A DNA stretch of 13,988 nt from an uncultured Bacilli bacterium (GCA_947853245.1 CANTWP010000073.1:1-13988); one strand, 5' to 3'. Positions 1 through 6,494 are shown, counted from the first letter of the stretch. A program made the numbers and translations. The notes: a model not told the origin generated them from the letters alone.

Positions 1-76
1 GCGAAATTGGCAGACGCACTAGACTTAGGATCTAGCGCCTTACGGCATGGGGGTTCAAGTCCCTTCACCTGCACCA
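1..76 (+). tRNA. tRNA-Leu (anticodon UAG), 5' end cut off by the window edge
   Basis: This leucine tRNA reads CUA and probably other CUN codons. The window starts in the D arm (GCG...CGC, 1-17). The anticodon stem is CTAGA/TCTAG (19-23 and 31-35), and the loop CTTAGGA gives anticodon TAG at 26-28. A long class II variable arm follows at about 36-48, as expected for Leu. The T arm is at about 49-65 with loop TTCAAGT. The 3' acceptor strand CACCTGC (66-72), discriminator A73 and encoded CCA (74-76) complete the gene. The acceptor 5' strand and two linker bases, about 9 nt, lie outside the window. Confidence 0.96.
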
Positions 77-86
77 AAATAGCACT

Positions 87-111
87 AAAGCAGACTTAGT
101 CTGCTTTTTTT
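87..111 (+). terminator. Rho-independent terminator of the tRNA-Leu transcript
   Basis: A 9-bp stem AAAGCAGAC / GTCTGCTTT encloses the loop TTA and is followed by further T residues to position 111. It sits 10 nt after the tRNA CCA end, so tRNA transcription (probably a tRNA array entering from the left) should stop here. Confidence 0.9.
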
Positions 112-207
112 GTGGACTCGAATCAAAACCGACTGGTTATCAAAGTAATTTTCTACTCTAACCAACAAACTTATAAAACTTTATATCAATTGTTGGAGGT
201 GAATTAT

Positions 208-883
208 TTGAACGAAGATTTAAATAAATTAATTAGTGAATTTAATAGAATTTCACATAAAGGTTGGATTCCAAGTATTAGTAATAGTTTTGGGAATATT
301 GGTTTAACATTTGAAAAAGAATTAGGTAAAGCAAGTGATTGCTTATATTTTCCAGATTATTATGGAATAGAAATTAAATGTACAAGCAATAAAAGTAAAT
401 ATCCGCTCTATCTATTTACCCTTGCATTTGATGGTCCTACTTTTCCAGAAATAAATCGTATCATAGAAAAATATGGATACAGTGATAAAGATTATCCAGA
501 ATTAAAAGTTTTAGCAACCAAATGATCATATAAATACAAAATTATGGTTAATAAAAATTTTAAGTTTCAATTAGAATTGGATAAAAATGAAGAAAAACTA
601 TATTTGGTTGTCTATAATTTAAATAATGTTCTAATAAAAAAGAAATCATTCGTGTACATTGATTCAATCAAACAACATCTATTATTTCAGTTTTGAACGT
701 TTCCTAGAACTAATCGAAAAAGATACAGTGAAGATTAGTTTGATTGCTAGAATTAGTAAAAGTGGAGAAGATATAAAGAAGTATAGGAATAAAAACTTAG
801 TATTTCAAATAGATAAAGATAAAATCGATAAGTTATTTGAAAAATTATATGAAATCAATTATGATAAGAAAGACAAAAAGTAG
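208..883 (+). pseudogene. Decayed MvaI/BcnI-family type II restriction endonuclease
   Basis: The intact enzyme would cut DNA at a short specific site. The N-terminal 105 codons read well from TTG at 208, behind a strong GGAGGTG site at 195-201. They carry the family pattern: GLTFEKELGK (Glu36), then FPDYYGIEIK with Asp50, Glu55 and Lys57, which fits a PD-(D/E)xK core. TGA at 523-525 interrupts the frame. The same frame continues with recognisable protein (about 526-650, including KFQLELDK and LYLVVYNLNN). The C-terminal part (about 659-880, NNIYYFSFERFLELIEKD and onward) is then in the +1 frame. From my recollection of the family, a few tens of residues are missing at that junction, so a deletion accompanied the frameshift. 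UGA recoding does not rescue it, because neighbouring genes use TGA as stop and a frame change remains. No partner methyltransferase is in the window. Family assignment is from motif memory. Confidence 0.78.
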
Positions 884-899
884 ACTAAAGTCTACTTTT
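876..899. terminator. Bidirectional terminator shared by the endonuclease remnant and the 139-aa gene
   Basis: A perfect 10-bp palindromic stem AAAAGTAGAC / GTCTACTTTT has the loop TAAA. The A and T flanks give a U tract on either strand. The TAG stop of the plus-strand remnant (881-883) and the TAG stop of the minus-strand gene (892-894) both lie inside the stem arms, so the two convergent genes share it. Confidence 0.8.
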
Positions 900-1311
900 G
901 AATCATATTTAATAAGTTTATTTTAAATAAGTCTTTTTCAGAATGTTGTTTTGATATCATTACACCCTTATAAGTAACTAACTCTGATTGATGTCCTTCG
1001 CTTAAAATAGCTTCTGGACTAATAGTGTCTAACATTACCGTTAATTCTTTTTGATAAACATGATAATGTAATTTAATATCCCCATGAACTTTAGAGAACA
1101 TCGCGTCAGTTGGTAGTTTTAATTCATAGGTTTCGGTACCATTATCTTGATTGGTAGCAATTTTTTCACCTAAGAATTTTCCCTCTTTTAAAGATGGATA
1201 ATATTCAAAATATAGTTTCTTATATGCCAACATGTTATATTTTTTCAATGAACGTTCAAGTTTCTTAAATTCATTTTCATTAATATAATCAAAGATGTAT
1301 GCATCCTTCAT
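892..1311 (-). CDS. Hypothetical protein, 139 aa
   Basis: I do not recognise the family. The protein is soluble, with no signal peptide or membrane segment. The N-terminal half is rich in Lys, Tyr and Glu and looks helical (residues about 10-35, FKKLERSLKKYNMLAYKK). The C-terminal half alternates in a beta-like way, with the segment KLPTDAMFSKVHGDIKLHYH and several His residues. The ATG at 1311 follows a strong GGAGG (plus 1317-1321). The gene stands alone: a terminator of the next gene upstream and its own promoter precede it, and it ends in the shared bidirectional terminator. The well-formed promoter carries two dyads, one overlapping the -10, so expression is probably controlled by a repressor or metal-responsive factor. 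Function unknown. Confidence 0.8.
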   Translation of the reverse strand: MKDAYIFDYINENEFKKLERSLKKYNMLAYKKLYFEYYPSLKEGKFLGEKIATNQDNGTETYELKLPTDAMFSKVHGDIKLHYHVYQKELTVMLDTISPEAILSEGHQSELVTYKGVMISKQHSEKDLFKINLLNMIQK

Positions 1312-1346
1312 ATTATCCTCCCTCTATCGTATAAGCGACTCTCACC

Positions 1347-1363
1347 TATCCTAATTTAGGATA
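1347..1363. promoter_or_regulatory. 17-bp palindrome over the -10, candidate operator
   Basis: TATCCTAATTTAGGATA is a perfect dyad with 8-bp arms around a single central T. Its right arm contains the minus-strand -10 (TATCCT) of the 139-aa gene and its left arm covers the expected transcription start. That is the usual place for a repressor site. The cognate regulator is not identifiable here. Confidence 0.5.
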
Positions 1364-1386
1364 TCATAAATCCAATTCGTTGTCAA
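1358..1386 (-). promoter_or_regulatory. Sigma-A-type promoter of the 139-aa gene
   Basis: On the minus strand a perfect -35 TTGACA (plus 1381-1386), a 17-nt spacer and a -10 TATCCT (plus 1358-1363, 4 of 6 to consensus) precede the gene by about 46 nt. The imperfect -10 with a perfect -35 is compatible with regulated activity. Confidence 0.7.
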
Positions 1387-1388
1387 TT

Positions 1389-1421
1389 GATAATGATAAT
1401 TACTATTAAATTAGTAATTAT
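1389..1421. promoter_or_regulatory. Fur-like box and 10-bp inverted repeat upstream of the -35
   Basis: GATAATGATAATTACTATT (1389-1407) matches 16 of 19 positions of the classical Fur box GATAATGATAATCATTATC. Overlapping it, ATAATTACTA (1396-1405) and TAGTAATTAT (1412-1421) form a perfect 10-bp inverted repeat with a 6-nt spacer. The elements lie just upstream of the promoter -35 of the 139-aa gene. AT richness raises the chance of coincidental Fur-like matches; the exact inverted repeat is the firmer observation. Confidence 0.4.
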
Positions 1422-1441
1422 AACAATGTAAATTAGGTCAA

Positions 1442-1469
1442 TAAAGAAGTGCTTTTCAGCACTTCTTTA
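1442..1469 (-). terminator. Terminator of the 563-aa surface protein gene
   Basis: On the minus strand the stem TAAAGAAGTGCT pairs perfectly with AGCACTTCTTTA around a GAAA tetraloop. It begins 6 nt past the stop codon of the surface protein. The T tract after it is short, but the T-rich descending arm partly supplies it. Confidence 0.75.
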
Positions 1470-1475
1470 AATTAA

Positions 1476-3167
1476 TTATTTAACTTCTTTTTTATTACCA
1501 GTTAAAGTATAACCTTTATTGATTAGGTCCTTATCATTATTAGAAGAACTCCAAACTTTTGATACATCACCTGAAATATATTTTCTAGTTCTATATCTAT
1601 AATAAGTTACATAACCATATATTTTCTTTGTTTCATAAGTTGTCTCAGTTATTTTACATTTTGTTCCAACTAGCTTACCTTCATCACAAGTATATTTAGT
1701 TGTTTCAACAACACATTTTGTACCATCAATTTTACCATCTATACCAGATGGACAAGTATAAACTTCTTTACCTCTAGTATAACAAAATCCTGAATTTGCA
1801 TCATAACTACCATATTTACAACTATTTGTACCATCAGTGGTTTCTGTAACATAAGTTGTTACATTACACTTTCCATTTAATGGAGTTGAACCATCTTCAC
1901 ATGAATATTTAGTTTGAACAGTCCATGTTCCATAAACTGAAGTTACCTCAGAAGTATTCTTAACACAACTTGTTCCTGATAATGTATAACCAGGGTAAAC
2001 ATTACAATTATATGTAGTATTAGCTTTTCTAGTATATACATCATAAGTATTTTTAGTAACTTTCTTGCAACTATTTGTACAATCAAGTTCATCTTTTGAT
2101 GAAATAAATGTATATTTAGTTGTAGCAGTTGTTACTTTAGTTCCTGTAAATGTTTGACGACCAGAATAAACCCAATCACCATAAGTTGTTACTGGAGTTG
2201 CAGCTTTAGTATCAGTTTTAGATATAGTTGCAAAACACCAATCATTTGTAGTAATACGTCCATCTGGACAAACTTTAACTTGTGTTGCTATTGCATCAAC
2301 TTGTGTTGTTTTAGCAACTGTTTGAGTTGTGCCAGAAGTTTTTTCTGGATCAGCAATACAAATCTTAGATGTTGTGTTATATCTTCTATAACCGCTTGGA
2401 CATTGCACAGTTTTTTTAGCATCATAAGTTTTTTTAGTTGTATCTGTATCAGCTTTTACATAAATTATGTCAGTTCCTATTGCTACTTTTTCAGTATCAA
2501 CAACTTCCCAAACTTTTTTAGTATCAACATCACGATAATCAGATGAAGTCACTTTGTTAGTAGACCAACTTGACCATTTAGACCAATCACCATATTTACC
2601 ATTAGTAATAAGTTCATATTCATATTGATATTTTTTTACAACTGGCTTAGGATTATTATTGTTACTATTATTATTACCATTTGATGTATTAGTTGTTGTG
2701 TCTTTTACTTCACATAAATAATCTTCACAATAGTTATAACATCCCATATAAACAATTATATAGTCACTCTTATCACTACAATTTAAATTAACTTTCATCA
2801 TATATTCTTTATCCATTTTGGTAATTTCAACATATGATCCTGTTAAACTACATTGTTTGTTATTACTATCTATAAAAGCTGTTAATAATTTCTTATCTAA
2901 CATTTCACCTAAAGTTATAGATACTTTATCGCCTACTTTTTTAGGTAAACGATCTTTTGTATAATAACTTTGAGCGGCCTCTTTCATAGTTTGTAAGTGT
3001 TCATTAAATAACTCTTGATATAATGGATCTAATCCATCTTTTAATTTATTATCTACATATCCTTTAGTTGGAAATAACCATAATAATAAGAATACAAAGA
3101 TAACTACTAAAATAATTTGTAATAATACGTCCTTTATAACTGAACCTGTTCTATTTTCTTCGTACAT
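1476..3167 (-). CDS. Membrane-anchored Cys/Thr-rich surface protein with pilin-like segment
   Basis: This 563-aa protein is predicted to be extracellular and held by one N-terminal membrane helix (residues 12-32, then LFPTKGY). Residues about 45-150 (EAAQSYYTKDRLPKKVGD, ITLGEMLDKKLL, SYVEITK) resemble the globular part of pseudopilins. A low-complexity linker (NGNNNSNNNN, 164-172) follows. The rest is Thr/Lys/Tyr rich, with about eight two-cysteine modules: C256/C270, C300/C311, C363/C367, C388/C401, C423/C434, C450/C462, C472/C485 and C494/C504. A YG-x-W motif occurs three times (192, 329, 412; the first within YGDWSKWSSWS). There is no LPXTG sorting signal at the C terminus. The ATG at 3167 has an AAAGGGGG site 6 nt upstream, a consensus promoter and its own terminator, so it is monocistronic. 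A role in adhesion or the cell surface is inference. Confidence 0.85.
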   Translation of the reverse strand: MYEENRTGSVIKDVLLQIILVVIFVFLLLWLFPTKGYVDNKLKDGLDPLYQELFNEHLQTMKEAAQSYYTKDRLPKKVGDKVSITLGEMLDKKLLTAFIDSNNKQCSLTGSYVEITKMDKEYMMKVNLNCSDKSDYIIVYMGCYNYCEDYLCEVKDTTTNTSNGNNNSNNNNPKPVVKKYQYEYELITNGKYGDWSKWSSWSTNKVTSSDYRDVDTKKVWEVVDTEKVAIGTDIIYVKADTDTTKKTYDAKKTVQCPSGYRRYNTTSKICIADPEKTSGTTQTVAKTTQVDAIATQVKVCPDGRITTNDWCFATISKTDTKAATPVTTYGDWVYSGRQTFTGTKVTTATTKYTFISSKDELDCTNSCKKVTKNTYDVYTRKANTTYNCNVYPGYTLSGTSCVKNTSEVTSVYGTWTVQTKYSCEDGSTPLNGKCNVTTYVTETTDGTNSCKYGSYDANSGFCYTRGKEVYTCPSGIDGKIDGTKCVVETTKYTCDEGKLVGTKCKITETTYETKKIYGYVTYYRYRTRKYISGDVSKVWSSSNNDKDLINKGYTLTGNKKEVK

Positions 3168-3194
3168 ACTAAATCCCCCTTTTTGTACGGCCCT

Positions 3195-3223
3195 ATATTA
3201 GCATATTTTAACAACATTGTCAA
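3195..3223 (-). promoter_or_regulatory. Proximal promoter of the surface protein gene
   Basis: The minus strand shows a perfect -35 TTGACA (plus 3218-3223), a 17-nt spacer and -10 TAATAT (plus 3195-3200). The start codon is 28 nt beyond the -10, which leaves a short leader holding the AAAGGGGG ribosome site. Confidence 0.7.
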
Positions 3224-3284
3224 ATTACACTAAAAAATCAGTTTTTCTATATTAATTTAAGAATAACCCCCGTTGTTGCTGAGT

Positions 3285-3312
3285 ATTATATCATATTTTT
3301 TTTATTTGTCAA
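3285..3312 (-). promoter_or_regulatory. Strong distal promoter overlapping the end of the Smr gene
   Basis: A perfect -35 TTGACA (plus 3307-3312) and a perfect -10 TATAAT (plus 3285-3290) are 16 nt apart on the minus strand. The -35 overlaps the last codons of the Smr gene. Transcription would start near 3278 and give either a long (about 110-nt) leader for the surface protein or a separate short RNA. The transcript would contain a GGGGG run near its 5' end and a weak A/T hairpin near 3233-3246. Confidence 0.65.
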
Positions 3313-3574
3313 ATTTTAGCTTTACAATAGTACAACCCTGATTATAATAAAATGTTTTATAACTATCAACATGTCTATTTTTTCTTAATTGTTCATGAAC
3401 TGCCGTTCTAACAATGCCACTCCCTATTCCATGAACAACATTGATAACTGTATTCTTCATTTTAATATTATCCTTGACAAAGTCATCAACAGCCACCCTA
3501 GCGGTTTCTCGATCAAAACCATGCAAATCTAATTTCGGTAAACTATCGATAAATATAACATCCTCTATTTCCAT
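3302..3574 (-). CDS. Stand-alone Smr-domain protein, 90 aa
   Basis: This is a small Smr (MutS2 C-terminal type) domain, a fold with nicking endonuclease or RNA-binding activity in its relatives. The two signature motifs are present: LDLHG at residues 15-19 and HGIGSGIVR at 48-56. The protein is essentially only the domain, with no MutS core, ATPase or membrane part. I chose ATG at 3574 because AAGGAAG lies 6 nt upstream; an in-frame TTG two codons earlier (3580) would fall right on that site. It has its own promoter and follows the ddl terminator region. Its last codons contain the distal promoter of the next gene. The substrate is unknown. Confidence 0.88.
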   Translation of the reverse strand: MEIEDVIFIDSLPKLDLHGFDRETARVAVDDFVKDNIKMKNTVINVVHGIGSGIVRTAVHEQLRKNRHVDSYKTFYYNQGCTIVKLKFDK

Positions 3575-3606
3575 ATGCAACTTCCTTTTTAGTTATTACT
3601 ATCTTT

Positions 3607-3635
3607 ATTATATTATGAAAAAGGAGGCAAAGCAA
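3607..3635 (-). promoter_or_regulatory. Promoter of the Smr-domain gene
   Basis: A perfect -10 TATAAT (plus 3607-3612) sits 17 nt downstream of a weak -35 TTGCTT (plus 3630-3635, half-consensus) on the minus strand. The leader to the ATG is about 30 nt. Confidence 0.5.
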
Positions 3636-3637
3636 TA

Positions 3638-3683
3638 AAAAAACTAGTTTTTTATTTAGATACTTAAAAGTTAGAAAGTATCT
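3638..3683 (-). terminator. Probable terminator region after ddl
   Basis: Just at the ddl stop the minus strand forms the stem AGATACTT / AAGTATCT (plus 3658-3665 with 3676-3683). It is followed by the palindrome AAAAAACTAGTTTTTT (3638-3653), whose second arm is a T run. The first hairpin lacks an immediate U tract, so termination probably uses the second element or both. Confidence 0.5.
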
Positions 3684-4872
3684 ATTTTCCTAGTTTATTT
3701 TTAAATCCTTTGGCACCTTTTAAACCATTAAAATTTTGTAAAATATTAGTTTCAAAAGAATAAATCTTTTTAGTACGATTTTTATAATTCTTTATAGCAA
3801 CATTAATCATATCATCTAATAATTCAGTATATTTCTTACCAATTGGTTCCCAAAGATAGAATGATAAAGAACCAGGTATAGTATTTGGTTCATTTATATA
3901 AAGTTCATTTGTTTTTTTATTTATTAAAAAGTCAATTCGACATACACCACTTAAATTAAGGGCTTTAAATGCTTTTTTAGATAATTCTTGAACCTCACTA
4001 TATAACTCTTTAGAAATTCTAGCAGGAATTATTCTATTAGTAGAAGCCATTCCTTTAGACTTTCCCCCTTTAGCATTGCCTAAGTATTTATCACGATAAG
4101 TTAAAAATTCTTCAGCACTCATAACTTCTTCAATTTCACTTACACTTTGTGATTCATAATTACCAAGAACACTGCAATTTACCTCAACTAGGTTTTCAAC
4201 TGCTTTCTCTACTACTACCTTAGTATCATATTTGATTGCTTCAACAATAGCATCATCGATTTCTTCTTCTTTTTTAACAAATGTAATTCCGACACTACTA
4301 CCTAAAGTAGCAGGCTTTACAATAACAGGATAACCTAATTTTTTAATATCTTTCTTGATTGTTTCTGCATCTTCTACATATTCATTATCAAAAAACCAAG
4401 TATATTTTACACAAGGAAGATCTAAAGATTCGAAAATTTGTTTCATAACTACTTTATCTTGTCCTAAAGCAGAGCCTAATACTCTACTTCCAACATATGG
4501 AATGCCGATCGAATCAAGTAAACCTTGTAAAGTTCCATCTTCGGCATTATTACCATGAACAATTGGAAACGCTATATCTAATTCCGCTACATCATGTCTA
4601 ATAACTCCTTTTGTATTAACTAAATAGAATTTACCATCTTTTTTACATAAACTTACTTGTTTAGCATATCTTTTTAAATCTTCAAAATCCTTATAAATTT
4701 CAATATCACTTAACATACTACCAGTATACCAAGTACGATCCTTTGCTATATAAATTGGGATAATATCATATTTTTCTGTATCCATACTATTCATAGCTTG
4801 TACAGCAGATATAATACTAACTTCATGCTCAACGGTTTCTCCACCGAATATAACTCCAACTTTAATTTTCAT
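3682..4872 (-). CDS. ddl: D-alanine--D-alanine ligase
   Basis: This cytoplasmic ATP-grasp enzyme joins two D-alanines for peptidoglycan precursors. The N-terminal motif FGGETVEHEVS includes Glu15. HGNNAEDGTLQG is at 106-117, the ATP-grasp lysine is in VKPATLGSSVGI (Lys186), and the omega loop TYRDKYL has Lys262 and Tyr263. The metal- and substrate-binding end has RID (312-314) and NEPNTIPGS (Glu328, Asn330). A Tyr at the KY position of the omega loop favours D-Ala over D-lactate as second substrate. At 396 aa it is longer than many family members. The extra length includes a Lys/Gly-rich omega region and a basic C-terminal tail (about 370-396). The ATG at 4872 follows AAGGAG, which is formed by the last codons of the upstream hydrolase gene. 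The two are 4 nt apart, so translation is probably coupled. Confidence 0.96.
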   Translation of the reverse strand: MKIKVGVIFGGETVEHEVSIISAVQAMNSMDTEKYDIIPIYIAKDRTWYTGSMLSDIEIYKDFEDLKRYAKQVSLCKKDGKFYLVNTKGVIRHDVAELDIAFPIVHGNNAEDGTLQGLLDSIGIPYVGSRVLGSALGQDKVVMKQIFESLDLPCVKYTWFFDNEYVEDAETIKKDIKKLGYPVIVKPATLGSSVGITFVKKEEEIDDAIVEAIKYDTKVVVEKAVENLVEVNCSVLGNYESQSVSEIEEVMSAEEFLTYRDKYLGNAKGGKSKGMASTNRIIPARISKELYSEVQELSKKAFKALNLSGVCRIDFLINKKTNELYINEPNTIPGSLSFYLWEPIGKKYTELLDDMINVAIKNYKNRTKKIYSFETNILQNFNGLKGAKGFKNKLGK

Positions 4873-4876
4873 AATT

Positions 4877-5617
4877 TCACTCCTTTGTATTATCTAAAAA
4901 ATTATGTAACACATTTATAACAGGTTCTAAAAATTCTAAATAAGTATAATGACTACCGGGATACTCAACTACTCCAGCATCCGCAATCAAGCTTTCTAAT
5001 TCATAAGCATCCGCAACTGGAACTGCTTCATCATTAGTCCCCCACACTATTAAAGTGGGACATTTTATTTTTTTTACACTATCAGTGATATCCAAATTAA
5101 CTGTTGATACTAAAATTGCTCGCATTTTAGGACTAGCATTTTTATAATCTGTCGATCCCATATGTTTTTTAGCCACTTCAGCAAGACTACCAATACCTGG
5201 TATTTTTTTAGCCGTCTTTAATAATTTAGTTTTTAAAGACAATTTTTCGAGTTCTTTACGAAATGGACTACCAAATACAACTAATTTTTTTACATTATAT
5301 TTGCTAGCATAAGCTAAACTGATCTTACCACCAAAAGAATGACCCAACATTATAGGATTTTCTATATTCAAACTATCTAAGAATTCTTTCATAAAATCAG
5401 CATAATCATAAACAGTCCAATCATCATTTGGTTCAGTACTAGCTCCAAACCCTGGTAAATCTAAAATTACAATTCTATTAGTATCTTTAAAGCGATTTCC
5501 GATTGGCGTCATCATTTCTATATTCTGACCCCAACCATGTAAAAGAACAATTGGTTCAGCATGTTCATCGCCATAATCTTCATAATGAACGTCAACGTCT
5601 TTAATGTGTTTTATCAT
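4877..5617 (-). CDS. Alpha/beta-fold hydrolase, 246 aa
   Basis: This is a cytosolic serine hydrolase of the alpha/beta fold; its substrate is not predictable. LLHGWGQN (25-32) supplies the oxyanion-hole region and GHSFGG (92-97) the nucleophile elbow with Ser94. WGTNDEAVP holds the acid Asp196, and GSHYTYLE holds the base His223. A short lid segment spans about 115-165. Length is usual for the BioH/MhpC-like group. The ATG at 5617 is preceded by AAGGTGA. It is the first gene of a two-gene unit with ddl, having its own good promoter. Its TGA stop overlaps the ddl ribosome site. The pairing suggests, but does not prove, an envelope-related role. Confidence 0.92.
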   Translation of the reverse strand: MIKHIKDVDVHYEDYGDEHAEPIVLLHGWGQNIEMMTPIGNRFKDTNRIVILDLPGFGASTEPNDDWTVYDYADFMKEFLDSLNIENPIMLGHSFGGKISLAYASKYNVKKLVVFGSPFRKELEKLSLKTKLLKTAKKIPGIGSLAEVAKKHMGSTDYKNASPKMRAILVSTVNLDITDSVKKIKCPTLIVWGTNDEAVPVADAYELESLIADAGVVEYPGSHYTYLEFLEPVINVLHNFLDNTKE

Positions 5618-5632
5618 TTAATCACCTTATTC

Positions 5633-5661
5633 ATTGTAGCACATTTATAGTTTGATGTAAA
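5633..5661 (-). promoter_or_regulatory. Promoter of the hydrolase-ddl operon
   Basis: On the minus strand -35 TTTACA (plus 5656-5661, 5 of 6) and -10 TACAAT (plus 5633-5638, 5 of 6) are separated by 17 nt. The leader is very short: the ribosome site AAGGTGA starts almost at the predicted transcription start. Confidence 0.75.
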
Positions 5662-5689
5662 TAATTGAAATATGCACAGAAAATCTTTT

Positions 5690-6451
5690 TTAATTTTGAA
5701 TAATCTTTCTAGTATTTAATTTAAATAAACAAACAATACTTAAAAATAAAAATACAACTAATACAATCTGAATAGGCAAAAAAGACATTCGCAATAAAAA
5801 TGGTAACAAAATAGAAACCGATATATTAGCAGAACAATGAACTAAAATAGGTATAAATAAATTACTACTTTTTTCATAACAATAAGTAATGATAACACTA
5901 ATTAAAAATGCATATATACCCTGAACTAAATTCAAATGAAATAAGCCAAATAATAAACTTACTAATAATATTGATATACCTACTCTATATGATTCTTTTA
6001 ATTTGTTATAAATCAGACCACGAAATACTAATTCCTCTAAAACAGGGCCTATAATTGCTACAGATATAATCGAAAAAATAGGTGTTGAAATATCACTAGA
6101 TAGTTCCTGTAAACCAATATCAAATATTATAATATTTAACACTAGACTGCTACTTATTCCTAGTAATATAAAATTTAGAAAACTATTTTGCCATTTCATA
6201 TTAAAGCATATATTTTTTTTCTTCATATTTTTATATAATAAAGGAATCCAAAAAATGACGGATACTAATACAATAAAAATTTTACTTTTATTTAAGAATA
6301 TAGCTAACGATTCTATATATTCATTAGTATTAATATCTAGATTACAAAATATATTATATCCTATAGTAAAAAGTGTAATAACTCCAAAATTAATAATTAA
6401 AAATAATAAAACATACAAAATAGCGATTAATAATGTTTTTAATTTCTTCAT
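5690..6451 (-). CDS. CPBP-family intramembrane metalloprotease
   Basis: This is a multi-pass membrane protein of the CPBP (Abi, CAAX-protease/bacteriocin-processing) family. The motifs are GPVLEELVFRGL (Glu139, Glu140, Arg144), FGLFH (His172) and VHCSAN (His205, Asn209), the expected zinc-dependent active-site set within membrane helices. About seven or eight hydrophobic segments span the 253 residues. I chose ATG at 6451 because GGGGATA lies about 8 nt upstream. The frame is open for 24 more codons upstream, but those overlap the preceding gene and lack a good ribosome site. It is the last gene of the RNA-modification operon, 43 nt after the previous gene. The substrate is unknown; family members process peptides or act in immunity to bacteriocins. 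I see no clear terminator. Confidence 0.9.
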   Translation of the reverse strand: MKKLKTLLIAILYVLLFLIINFGVITLFTIGYNIFCNLDINTNEYIESLAIFLNKSKIFIVLVSVIFWIPLLYKNMKKKNICFNMKWQNSFLNFILLGISSSLVLNIIIFDIGLQELSSDISTPIFSIISVAIIGPVLEELVFRGLIYNKLKESYRVGISILLVSLLFGLFHLNLVQGIYAFLISVIITYCYEKSSNLFIPILVHCSANISVSILLPFLLRMSFLPIQIVLVVFLFLSIVCLFKLNTRKIIQN

Positions 6452-6494
6452 AAATATATCCCCATTCTTTTCTTTTATTAATAAAAAGGAAGTA

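Noticed and set aside
112..207. In-frame N-terminal extension of the endonuclease remnant from a GTG at 112
   Set aside because: The GTG abuts the tRNA terminator T tract and has no ribosome site, while TTG at 208 has a strong GGAGGTG; the extension also lies over the tRNA-like debris.
523..525. UGA as a tryptophan codon, which would rescue the endonuclease
   Set aside because: Intact neighbours (hydrolase, rimM, antiporter, ATPase) end in TGA and tryptophan is TGG; the later frame change would remain anyway.
2154..2546. 130-codon open frame on the plus strand inside the surface protein gene
   Set aside because: Its Cys/Ser/Ile-rich product is the antisense of the Thr/Lys-rich repeats; no ribosome site or family likeness.
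3682..4872. VanA/VanC-like D-Ala-D-Lac or D-Ala-D-Ser ligase (resistance)
   Set aside because: The omega loop has the Lys-Tyr pair of D-Ala-D-Ala ligases, and no vanH/vanX/vanT-type genes are present.
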